This document shows, piece after piece, positions 44,068 to 54,566 of a DNA stretch of 64,000 nt. Where the stretch lies: contig JALMQS010000089.1 in the NCBI GenBank assembly GCA_024734495.1, positions 6,150,420 through 6,214,419 on the forward strand, in the 5' to 3' direction. This DNA comes from Forficula auricularia (lineage: Eukaryota > Arthropoda > Insecta > Dermaptera > Forficulidae). Under the pieces are notes generated by a model that worked only from the letters and a program-made list of their open reading frames with translations, was not told the DNA's origin and did not search any database. Positions within the stretch are counted from its first letter, which is position 1. Each line of letters begins with the position of its first letter. A program made the translations under genes and the position numbers.

Positions 44068-44096
44068 CTGAGGATGGGTTCGATTAGACCCGAAAC
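44068..44096 (+). other. CTGANGAT-stem-GAAAC hairpin 2
   Basis: CTGAGGAT, GGGT pairing with ACCC (plus TTCGATTAG loop bases), then GAAAC. It lies in the 3' flank of the Penelope C-terminal fragment. Confidence 0.45.
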
Positions 44097-44399
44097 ATGC
44101 ATTAACTACAATAAAAATTATAAATTATTCAATTTGTATGTGTGTTTTGTTTTTTATTTTTGATAGTACATTGATTGTTTGTGAGAATATGGGATTTAGT
44201 GAATATTATAAAATAGTTCAATTCAATTAATATGTATTTCGCTGCTTTTTACTTAAAAAGCACTATAAATAAATGTATTAAGTAAAATCCTTCCCAAAAT
44301 ATGTATTTGTAAACAAAGCAGTATTACTCCTGGAACCGTAAATCTGCATTTTGCCAAATACTGGTTATGTATTGATAACGCAAAGTTGGTGTAATTTCG

Positions 44400-45413
44400 C
44401 TTAACATGGAGACAAATTTGGTGCGTCATAGTTCTTCAACACTTTTTTAAACTGTTCATTTTCGTTATGAGGTTTATATGTTATCAACATTTCTGAAATC
44501 TAGTTGAATTAATATTGGTTTAATTTTAAAACCCATAAATTTCGCAGACGAACTTTTCCAATACCGAAAAAGCTTCATACCGTAAACCTGGCACATGAGG
44601 TGATCACAGATCAGTAAAGGATTTTTGGTAATTTTAATATTTGAAACGGCCACTTCTTCCCTTTTTTGATTGTCCCTGGATTATTAACACGGAACTTTAA
44701 GCGTCCTCGATATGGAATTATTGCTTCATCTAAGTAGAGGTTTTGTTTTGGTTTCTACACTTTACCAAATTTATCCAAATGATAATTTAGAACTAAGTCT
44801 TAACCTTAAAATTTCGAGTAGCATTTTCAGGCATTTCCTCATTGTTGGAAAAATGGATGGATTATAGAATTCTCCTGAATCTATTTCGACTCATTACTTT
44901 GCCAAAGAAGGGGTTTTCCAGATCTGTGCACCAGTAGTCATTTATACAACCTGTCCCATTAGTATATTTAGTCCAAAGAATTTTTTCAGTTCGGATGCCA
45001 ACGAGATTTATAATTTTATACTTATGTGAATTTTGATCGCGATATCTGTTTGTTTCAGCCTTCAATAAGGCAAAAAAAAAGTTATCATCGACAAACAAAT
45101 TTACAACTTGTGAAATATCTTCGCGGTCTTTCGGAAAAACTTTAATGCCTACATCTCTTAAAAACAACTCTGGTATTATATTCACATCATTCTGAGACCA
45201 ATGACTTCTTGAAATAATTCCTTCATTTTCCATTTCGGGACATTCTAGATCACTTGTATCCGATTCGCTTAAAAGTGGCAATATTTTCTTTTTATGGAAG
45301 GAATATCCGAACAATCGCTGTCACTATCAGTGTCCGAAATATCTGCACCATTTTTTACTTCAGACAAATTCGGCACATATTTCACCATTAATGGACTCAA
45401 TTTCTGCATCCAT
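44400..45413 (-). pseudogene. piggyBac-like transposase pseudogene
   Basis: The start at 45413 reads MDAEIESINGEICAEF and then, after a frame break, GADISDTDSDSD. The N-terminal domain (44862-45314) has VNLFVDDNFFFALLKAETNR, CINDYWCTDLENPFFGKVMS and RNRFRRIL, closely following the piggyBac family order. Further on, YLDEAIIPYRGRLKFR holds the first catalytic Asp region (DEA-P-GR), then stops accumulate. The later DDD residues are not readable. PiggyBac transposases cut at TTAA sites; no intact ends were found here. Confidence 0.8.
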
Positions 45414-45420
45414 TGTAAAA

Positions 45421-46732
45421 TTTAGGGTTTAAAGTAAAAGTAAATTAATTTACGACCCGCACAGCCTTTTATATAAAGTTCTAGCTGGGACGCCTTCGGT
45501 GGGTCTCTTGCTAGCTAAGGGGATCACCCCCTGGACCATTTCCTTGAAGGGTGAGCCCTGATGTGAGCAGCAAAAATTTGCATTATTTAGGGTAATTCTG
45601 ATTCTATAATATTGAAAGCGATGGTTTATCTTTATTTTATTTTGTCAATTCGGTTTTTCAATATTTTTTGCTTAAATGCCTCAATTTAGCTTGTTGGTAT
45701 AGAGCAATTCAAGTTGTGGGCTCGCCCAAACCACCCCTAACGCCGACACTGCTAATTATATGAAATGAGCTCATGGGAGATGGCCGTCAAATTTCAAACC
45801 AATTCATTTAACAAGGACGCCTGTAGGGTAGGCTAACCCGATCCAGAGACGTCCAATCGGTTGCATAGATACAGGCGGGCAGCTTTCCTAGACAATTCTT
45901 TACTTACTAAATATGTTTGATTCCCGATGGGATAAGAACAACTCTTCTGACAAATAATTAAAAATAATTCATTCCATCTCAGATCTATTAGATGACAAAT
46001 ATAATTTAAAATGAAGGACGCAAATCCCAGTTCAGTGAACAGAAAAATTTTACAATATCTCCTCGTTGATAATTGGCAAGCTGCCAATGGGCGGAAATAA
46101 AATCTGGAAACAACATCATCTCAAAATTAACTAAATCTTCAAAATACATTTTGAAATCGCTAAGCTTCAGTCATCTGGGGAGAAATCACAAGAATTATTT
46201 TTGCAATTAATGCGCTCCCAAAAATTAAAAAAAGAGTAAATCAACACGTCATTCTTATATTCATTGAAACTATTTAATTGATGGATATCCTCCATTTGCA
46301 AAAGAGTCACTTCTACTACTTCATTTCTACAAAAAATTTGAATTCAAGATTTTACAATCACAACATTTTGGTCAGGGTCCATAAGAACCATATGAAATTC
46401 ACTACGAGAGGCTGCTGGACATTCGTTTATCTTGCATTCTCGTACTTTTTTCTCATCAGATTCTTTTTTCTTCAACCTCTTTTGTATTTGCAAATGCCGT
46501 GGCCAAAAATGATTTGAGAAAGCAATTATAAATTGTGTTACATAAATTGGTAGCCTCTTTTTTAAGTTATATGGGCAGCTAATTCTGCATTAGTATTTCA
46601 TAATCTTAGTAATAATGATACACCTATGTTTATTATAATACTTAATGATGCAACTTTTAATATTTAATAAATTGTGAAGTACACATATTAGTTAGAACGA
46701 AGAACATGTTAGTTTATTTTCTATATCAATAT
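45421..46732. repeat. composite dispersed repeat, left part
   Basis: It contains blocks homologous to 35826-37000 and 34425-35340. It ends at TATCAATAT (46724-46732), where the Jockey LINE inserted. The repeat resumes at 49083. Confidence 0.75.
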
Positions 46733-49073
46733 ATTATTATTATTATTATTTGTTTATCGGCGCGTCGATTACTATGGTCATTTGCGCCATCACGTAGGTA
46801 AGAATAATCTCATATAATAATAACGACAACAAACAAACAACAACCGTATACAATTAAATCAATTTCAACAAGTGTACTCGACTCAAAAACTCGTATAATT
46901 TCTCAAAACACTCCTGGTCAGTCAACAGGCTTCCGATTGATACACCTTCTATCTTAGAATTTATTCTTTGTGCGCCATACCGAGGACAATCAATCAAAAT
47001 ATGGTCAACCGTGACTCTAGTATATCAGGTTCCACACCATGGGGTATCCTGTCTTAGAATCAAAAGACAGTGTGAAAAAAACAAAACAATGCCCTATTCT
47101 TAATCTTGTTATGATAGTCTGCATTCGTCGACTCAGATTATATATTTCAAAGGGACTAACAACTGGTTTTACTCGTTTAAGTAGTCTATTTTCATTCTTC
47201 CATTCGTCACTCCATAATTTCCCAATTTCGATTTTTAAAATCTTTGGGAGTCTTCCAAGAATGTTTGAGAAAAATCTATAGAGGGCTTGTTTGCACCCTG
47301 TTTGGCCAAAATATCTGTTGTCATTTGATTTATAGTAAATGCATAGATCATCCACAAAGAGAGATTTTTGAATTGGATATTTGACTTTAGCCAAAATATT
47401 ATCAATTGCTATGGTGAATAATGTGGTGCTTAAAACGCTACCCTGTGGCAAGCCATTTTCCTGTGTGCATATTCGCGATAATGTGTTTCCAATCCGGACT
47501 TGGAAACGACGGTCCGGAAGAAAATTCCTTATGAATAGCGCCAAATGACCCTGAATTTTCCAGGAACTATGTTTTTGGAGCATTTGATGACGCCATGTCG
47601 TGTCATAAGCATTCTTTAGTTCGAAAAAACAGCAATCGTGTGCTGTTTGTTTGAGAAACCTTTTAGTATAAAATCCTCAAGGCGTATAAGGTGGTTGAGG
47701 CAAGAGCGATTTTGGCGAAAACCGCACTGAACATTAGAAATGAGATGTTTATTTTCCAATACCCACCATAGTCGCTTATTAACCATTCGCTCCATTAGTT
47801 TGCATAAAACACTTGTCATTGCTATTGGGCGATAACTTCTAACATCCCCAGGATCTTTGTTTGCCTTGGGCACAGGAATCAAAATCGCCTTTTTCCATTG
47901 GTCAGGGAACAGGTCATTACTCCAAATTTTATTTAATTTATGGTTGAGATTTTTCCCATGATATTTTTTTCGCTTGTTTAATCAAATATTTTGCACGGGC
48001 TCTGTGTTTCTTAAAATTTATTAAATTTAATGTGTTGGGCGTTGTGTTGAAAAGTCTGAGTGCTTTTTTCCTGTCTCTAATAGAGTTTTGGATTTCTTTC
48101 GACCACCACGGAACCGAGCATCGACTCGGATTGGTTTTTGATCTAGGGATAGATGTTTCGGCAGCTTTAATTATTTTGTCATTAAAATTTTCGAGCTGAG
48201 TAATAATTTCGTTTTCATTATTATCACTTTGATTTATAAATGAGAGCCTCTCGAAGAGTGGCCAATTCGCTCTTTGAACCAGCCATTTTGAGTGTGTCCG
48301 GGTGAGCGGGATCTTCTTTTTGTCCGATAAAACAATAGGAAAGTGATCCGAGCTACAAAGGTCTCTGTGGACCCTGAATGAGAATCTATCATGGATAGGT
48401 GGAGAGGCAAAAGTCAGGTCTATGATCGAATAGGAACCGTATGCAATACTAAAGTGAGTTGGCGAATTGTCATTTAATACCGACACGTTGTTAATACTTA
48501 TAAAAGATTCTATAATTTTTCCTCTGGGAGTTGAGGGTAAGTTTTCGAAAAGATGGCTTCTGGAATTTAAGTCTCCAAGAAGAAGGAATGGAGGGGGTAA
48601 TTGATTTATCAGGTTTTCTAAATCAATTCTTGAGGAATGTTGGTCATGTGGAATATATATATTGCATATGCTTAAGGATAAGGGTGTCGAGGCACGGACA
48701 ACAATGGTTCGGAGAGCTGAGAGGGAGTTATTGTTTGCGATTCATCGATTTGCATTTTTTCTTGGTTATTTCAGTATTTTTATTTTCTTTAGTTAGTAAG
48801 GTTTTGATTTGCGTTGTTAAAGTAGTGATTTGTTCAGTTAGAATTTTTACTTGATTTTTTAGGTCTTCGCAGGAAGAGCAGGGTCTGGGAGTATTTTGGA
48901 TTTTTGATGCATAAGTTGATTGTGAATTGTTTATTTTTTTCTGGAGTTGAGCCTTAAGCGGCGAAGTAACTGATATTTTGGTCTTATGCTGATTTCAAGA
49001 TTTCTTTTTCTCTTAGAAAAATAGGACAAGATCGGGAAAAGGCAGGGTGGGGACCCTGGCAATTATGACATTT
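46733..49073 (-). mobile_element. Jockey-type LINE, internally deleted, with 9-bp target duplication
   Basis: TATCAATAT at 46724-46732 and 49074-49082 flanks it. From the 5' side: the gag-like ORF1 end (coiled coil SCEDLKNQVKILTEQITTL), a deletion, then endonuclease motifs NIYIPHDQHSS, FLLLGDLNSRSHLFE and LCSSDHFPIVLSD, and RT motifs IPVPKANKDP, YRPIAMTSVLCKLMERM, CGFRQNRSCLNHLIRLEDF, NGLPQGSVLSTTLFTIAIDN and SLFVDDLCIYY. The C-terminal block RRMQTIITRLRIGHC and a Cys-rich end follow. The catalytic YADD/FADD box reads FVDD, and several frameshifts are present. The 3' tail is a TAA repeat (plus-strand TTATTATTATTATT at 46734). Confidence 0.9.
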
Positions 49074-49082
49074 TATCAATAT

Positions 49083-49260
49083 ATGGCAAATATTTATATT
49101 ATTGTTGCCATTGCAACCTAATTATAATCAATTAATTGGTTATGGCGATGCCAGATAACGCCATTGTCCATTAATATTTTATATGTTACCACCCCCTCTT
49201 TCCCTAAAATTTTTCCGAATTTCCACTTAATGTTCCAATCCGTGTAGTTCAAATTTTACA
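49083..49260. repeat. composite dispersed repeat, right part
   Basis: It continues the repeat interrupted by the LINE and matches 35325-35530 (TGGCGATGCCAGAT, CGCCATTGTCCATTAATATT). Confidence 0.75.
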
Positions 49261-49308
49261 TAGGAAATTCAAGATTTTTGATTCCCGAAGCTGTGAAATA
49301 ACACATGG

Positions 49309-49557
49309 TTAGAAGACGGAATTGAGTTGCGAATGGCCTTTCTGTTTATGTCTTTCGAAATCAGACAATGCTACGAATCCAGAGAAACATTCTTCACAGA
49401 AATAATCTTCAGTTGTTTCGTTTTTAGTTTGATTAGTTGTGGCTGTATAAATTGGATATTTATTTGTGTTCAGACATAATGAATATATTCTGTGTTTGTT
49501 TGGGCTTCCTTGAGTCTTGTGGTATAATCCTCTGGTGGGAACCCAAAAAAAGGTCAA
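49309..49557 (-). pseudogene. single C2H2-finger fragment
   Basis: An 82-codon frame whose end, EDYFCEECFSGFVALSDFER plus HKQKGH, has C-x2-C-x12-H-x4-H spacing, a C2H2 finger. The first half is unremarkable. The context of repeats on both sides suggests a transposon-borne gene scrap. Confidence 0.3.
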
Positions 49558-49576
49558 TCAAGACGAGTGATAGGTT

Positions 49577-49960
49577 ATGAAGAATATCGCCAGAGTCCTA
49601 GTGAACTGGGCCCAGTACTCGACTCGCCCTAGATTTTTGTGGAGATATTTACACGGTGCTAGTGCTAGTATGACTTTAGAAGAAATTGCGTGTGCTGTTC
49701 AACGTCGTCGGCTTAAAAATTGTTTATCAAAAGTGTATAATGTTTTATTGGATCAAGTACATGATGTTATTGAAGAGGAAAAACAGAAGAAAAATGGTGT
49801 GGGTGCGTGGCTGGATAGGAAGGAGAGGCCAATTAGGTTCATCTGCACTTCTTCTCAAGGAACTTGCGGACGTTAAGGAGTAGGTACAGAATGTGTTTAA
49901 GAATGACTCCACACCAATTTGACACTCTTTTTTTTGGCTATGGTTGCTACTAAAATTCAA
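49577..49960 (+). pseudogene. PIF/Harbinger transposase N-terminal fragment
   Basis: The + strand encodes AVQRRRLKNCLSKVYNVLLD and, in a second frame, VWVRGWIGRRGQLGSSALLL, KELADVKE and FKNDSTPI. WVR.W..RR...G....L..EL matches the N-terminus of HARBI1-like nucleases. The catalytic domain is absent. It is one of the few transposon fragments on the + strand. Confidence 0.6.
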
Positions 49961-50185
49961 AAACAAGACACTCAAATGAGAAATGCAAATCCTCCACCAT
50001 TCAAGTTGGAAGTGACCTTGAATTTTTGAGTGGGCGAGTTGGCGAGTTACCATACTCTCCGCTCGACCACTTGACTCGCCCATTTACTCGACTTTTTACC
50101 TGACCAACACTTTAAACAAAGTCGAGCTGTACATGCTTTTTTAAACTCGACTCTACCGTTTACTTGACTAAACTAGGCTTTACAG

Positions 50186-50580
<395 letters not shown>

Positions 50581-50788
50581 TGAAAAACATTTTATTAAAG
50601 ATAATTAATTTGTTTTGGTGTTCTCTGCTTGATCAGAGGTGTTATACGAATGTTGTTCAATCAAGACTGAGTCTTAGTATCTGTTCACTGAGTTCTCGCT
50701 CCAACTTTTCTCGTCAACGTGTTAGTTCCATTAGCAATGTAGAAAGAAATTATTGTTTTCATGGATAATACAAATTCATCTTCTATAG

Positions 50789-51799
50789 CAGTGGTTCCCA
50801 ACCTTGGGTTCCCAGTACGGGTACACGGACAAGCAGCTGCCAGTACGCGAATGATTTTACAATTTTAAACAAAAATCTTTTAAAAATCTGTATTACGAAA
50901 AATGAAAAGAAATGACTATAATAACTAATAATCCATACTTTTTAAATATTTTAGCTTGGAATTTCTTTTCCATTGTTTGTGTTGTAATACTTTGTTGGGA
51001 TTGTCGAGTTTGCAAGGAGTTAACAATTATGTGTTCGAATTGTATAACGAAATACCTAAATGCGTTCAAGAGAAAATTGCAATTCACGCAACAGCAAATT
51101 GAAAAACAAAATGTTAACATGTTTCCTTCCCTCTAACTTTGTCGAAGAAAATAATTTGTCAATAAAAGATGATGCGATGAGCGACATTAGAAAACATCTA
51201 AACATCAACTTTTGAATGTTTCCAAAATTATTTTCGTGAAGATCTCACAACTCTCAAAATTGGATTCGAAATTATTTTGCTTTCACAACGGGGGTTCCAG
51301 ATGGTGTAATTGCAAAAAGAGTCTTTTATAGACCTTAGCAGTGACAGTGGATTGAAATTAAGCGTTCAGAGTTCCAACTTATTCACTTTTTGGCTATCTA
51401 TTTGTAAATACCCAGAAGTTTCTTGCCAAACATTAAAATTTTTAATGCCATTTATATTTATGTGAAAAAGGATTTTCTCCAATGACTGCCATGAAAACTA
51501 AATATAGAGCTTTGCTCGACATTGAATCGGATCTTCGCCTTAAACTGACAAACATTGAGCCCGATATTAGCTCTTTAGTTAATAATAAACAGGCCCAACC
51601 TTCTTACTAATTATATATTTTTTAAAGTGATTATTATATTTTATGTATATGTTTAGCAATAAAAATATATCCCAAGTTATTATTACAAATGTTCTCCATT
51701 GCATTTTATTCCCCATTTCAAAGTTTTTGGTCTACCGGTACGTCATCAAATTGTTTACAACGTACAGGTACGGTACTATAAAAAGGTTGGGAACCCCTG
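50789..51799 (+). mobile_element. hAT element with transposase C-terminal remnant
   Basis: The ends CAGTGGTTCCCAACCTT and (complement) CAGGGGTTCCCAACCTT are hAT inverted repeats. The flanks TTCTATAG (50781-50788) and TTCTCTAG (51800-51807) are a near-perfect 8-bp target duplication. The + strand near 51477-51610 reads GFSPMTAMKTKYRALLDIES, DLRLKLTNIEPDISSLV and a stop, the C-terminal dimerisation region of ZBED/SCAND3-like hAT proteins. The rest of the transposase is decayed. Confidence 0.85.
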
Positions 51800-51807
51800 T
51801 TCTCTAG

Positions 51808-52623
51808 TATTTAAATACCTGAAGGAACAACTAAAATTTCTTGATTCAACCGATTTCAATTTTTGATTTGCTTCCTTAATCTTCTTATGAAGATTAATCT
51901 CCATCCAGTGAACGCTGAGTTCCATGTTTCTTACCACTCCGCTATCGTGCGAAACCCATATAAATTTCTATTATCAATTAATATGCTAAAATTTAGTTTT
52001 ACTAGCAACTAAAATTATCTATTAATTTAGTTAATAAAGATTAAAGTTTAACAACGAGGATGCTATTAATTATTATCTTTGTCTAAAGTTCTAAAGGGCT
52101 AAGATGTACTTATATACAATTTCAATAAAATAATTTGATCAAAAAAATACAATTTTCAAAATTTAAGTTCTTAAAATCGAATAAAAATAATTATTAATCA
52201 TAATGTGATTACAAAATTAAAACAAATCTATATTTTGTTTCCCTTTTGGGGGGTAGGGGGGAGTAGGATTTTTAAATAGTTTTAATTTTTTCACATTGTA
52301 ATAATACTGATTTTTAACCCAATACTATCATTACAAAACCTTGTTCTGGTGCAAACATATTTGTTTTAAGTAGAAAGGGATCAAGGCCTGGAGAAAGTTC
52401 CACCTCCTGGAACTCATAGGGACACACGTATTGGTGAATCACCTTGTCCGGCACTTTTCCAATTTAATCGCCAAGGGATGGATGTTCATTGCGAATTTGG
52501 CCTATTTTTTTACATAAGTGTCTTCGGACGGATTGATTTTACCCTAAGCTCTAGCTTTCGTTTCAGATTAAATCTACAAACTTAATTAATTTGAGTATGT
52601 ACTATTTTTCGACTCCAGAATTT
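51808..52623. other. no supported gene
   Basis: AT-rich with a G-run (52248-52265). No coding content was seen between the hAT element and the viral-type array. Confidence 0.45.
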
Positions 52624-52629
52624 TTTATT
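52624..52629 (-). terminator. poly(A) signal after nucleoprotein-like copy 1
   Basis: AATAAA on the minus strand, about 96 nt past the stop codon of copy 1. I found no AATAAA in the spacers after copies 2-5. Confidence 0.5.
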
Positions 52630-52724
52630 TAGCTTTACAAGACATAAAGTATCCTAACATTAAAATATTGTTTTAATAAAAAATGTAATATATTTAACAC
52701 AATAAAAATACATTAGGTTTATAT

Positions 52725-54344
52725 CTAATTCCTACTGAGGAAGTATTCTCTTTTTTCTTTTATGTCAAGTTCAATAGGCTCTATTTTGCTAACAACATCA
52801 AATAGTGAATCCATGGCATACCAATCAGTGGTACCAGAGTCTTGCTCCATATTGTTGTCCTTAATCTTCTTTGAGATTCTATTTATATTGTCTATGTAGG
52901 TGTGTAAAATGTTATCAAGGCCTACTCCCCTATGTACTGTTGATCCAGTGGCCTCAAACTGCTCGAATAGCATCTTAGAATACGTTCGTTTCCTGCTACC
53001 CGAAAATACAGGAATTGAGGCAGTTTGTATATTCTTTGCGGACAATTCTTTGGTTTGGTTGGCTTGGCACAATTTTGAGAAATACCGTTGTTTAATGGGT
53101 CTGAAGAGAACAGTCTTCTTATCTTTTCTGTATTTGCCCTTGAATGTGTCTCCAAACTTCTCCCTATTATACCAGGTTCCCTCATGCGTGATGGCGGCCA
53201 GTACACCAAAGTCTTCCTTGTACGTACCAAACATGCCATGGTAGAAGATTTGTCTTGCTTGTACCATAGTAAATCCTCCTTCCATTGTGAACTCCATACT
53301 TGATATTAATTTATAGAAAAGGAAAGCACCTCTTCCTGACATATTTAATGATCTGAGGATATCATCTCTACTGTATATTTTATTCTCCAATGTCCAGTGT
53401 GTATGTTTATAAAATTGCAATAAGGCTGTCATAGGTATAAACATTCGAGACTTATGCCTAGTGCTTGCTAAAATAGCCAGGTCTAGCATTTTTGTAATTA
53501 ATGTTCTTATTTCTGAAGGCTTCTTACCTTTGATTGTGGTAAGAACTTCTGTTATTTGATCAAAATGGGAGAATGTATTGATGCAGGCTTTCTTCCATTT
53601 TGTCTCATACGGTACAGGAGATAATAGGTAACATAATAGTTGAGTTGCAGGCCCCAAACTTTGTGCCATAGAGGAGCGTTTCTCTGGCGGAAAAGACATT
53701 CCTTCGCAAAGGATGTGATGGTACCCAAATATTCCGTAGTGAGATATCTTTATTTTGTGAACAGTGTCACCAGACTTCTTAACGGTCATTGTACCATGCC
53801 CCATCCTTAGTTCGTCAACCCTATATTTATAACCTACAATCATATCCATTATAGGGCCCATGATCCCATACCAGTTATTTTTAGAATCCTTGGTGATTTC
53901 TTCATACCTCAATCCTGCTTCGCCTGCGAGAGCTACAGCTCTTTCGATTGCAGTGGTTTTGGCTATGGTGTATTCAGTCCCAGAGGACATAATAGTGAAA
54001 TTATCACCTACTTTTTCGCCCAAGTGTCCCCCTGTTTTTTGTGCCTGTTGGCGTTGGCAATTGTGAATGGTGAATATGATGTTAGCAATTTGATTGCCTG
54101 CCTCCACCGTCACAAGTTCAATTTTGGATTCAGTCACCAACCAGGATCCCAACTCCAAAATGTATCTGATTACTCCATACTTTAACCCTTTGTTTAGTGT
54201 GCCCACATTGGGGTCTTTAGTATCCAGCATTTTCTCATGGTCTTCGGAGCTCACAAACAATGTTCTAGGAGCTGATGTAGATGGGGTAGAAGTAGATGGA
54301 CCAGGTGTTTCTGGAACAGTGATATCCATGGGGGTCGTAGCCAT
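52725..54344 (-). CDS. endogenous orthomyxovirus-like nucleoprotein, copy 1 (full length)
   Basis: Intact 539-codon ORF, start context AAAAATGG. Residues 1-28 are Pro/Ser/Thr-rich (VPETPGPSTSTPSTSAP). The body is a mostly helical, basic protein of the size of orthomyxoviral NP, the protein that coats viral RNA. Residues 366-398 (IFYHGMFGTYKEDFGVLAA, then REKFG) follow the ED-x-GVL...K-F-G pattern of thogoto/quaranja-type NPs. Basic clusters at 402-410 and 451-457 could contact RNA or act as nuclear signals. There are no stops or frameshifts. This is the only copy with the native last 24 residues (ending YFLSRN) and a poly(A) signal. The family call is from motif memory; another negative-strand NP is possible. 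No other viral gene is present. Confidence 0.75.
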   Translation of the reverse strand: MATTPMDITVPETPGPSTSTPSTSAPRTLFVSSEDHEKMLDTKDPNVGTLNKGLKYGVIRYILELGSWLVTESKIELVTVEAGNQIANIIFTIHNCQRQQAQKTGGHLGEKVGDNFTIMSSGTEYTIAKTTAIERAVALAGEAGLRYEEITKDSKNNWYGIMGPIMDMIVGYKYRVDELRMGHGTMTVKKSGDTVHKIKISHYGIFGYHHILCEGMSFPPEKRSSMAQSLGPATQLLCYLLSPVPYETKWKKACINTFSHFDQITEVLTTIKGKKPSEIRTLITKMLDLAILASTRHKSRMFIPMTALLQFYKHTHWTLENKIYSRDDILRSLNMSGRGAFLFYKLISSMEFTMEGGFTMVQARQIFYHGMFGTYKEDFGVLAAITHEGTWYNREKFGDTFKGKYRKDKKTVLFRPIKQRYFSKLCQANQTKELSAKNIQTASIPVFSGSRKRTYSKMLFEQFEATGSTVHRGVGLDNILHTYIDNINRISKKIKDNNMEQDSGTTDWYAMDSLFDVVSKIEPIELDIKEKREYFLSRN

Positions 54345-54566
54345 TTTTCTAGAAAGAGCCTGTTCTTACTAAAAGATAATCTTTTAGTGAAATAATTTTT
54401 TATAAGCTTTATAATTTAAGGCTGAGAAAAAAATGACATATAACATTAACGACATTAAGTTCCTTTTAGCATAATGGAGTTAAAAATTGCACAATTTCAC
54501 AGGCATACCTCTGGAAGAGTTTAAATTTTCCTTCAATATACTATATATTATTTATATATTATTATA
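54345..54566 (-). promoter_or_regulatory. leader of copy 1: TATA-like, possible 87-nt intron, 21-nt palindrome
   Basis: On the minus strand: TATATAAATAATATATAG, then about 30 nt on CCAGAG|GTATGC (possible 5' splice site at 54508) and TTTTTTTCTCAG (possible 3' splice site ending at 54422), giving an 87-nt candidate intron. A perfect palindrome ACTAAAAGAT-A-ATCTTTTAGT lies at 54368-54388, 24 nt before the start codon. All three are predictions from sequence. Confidence 0.4.

Noticed and set aside
52725..54344. Mononegavirus (rhabdovirus or similar) N protein as the family of the array
   Set aside because: The ED-x-GVL...K-F-G region and overall layout fit orthomyxovirus-like NP better, and I see no rhabdovirus N motif. 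A profile search is needed to be certain.
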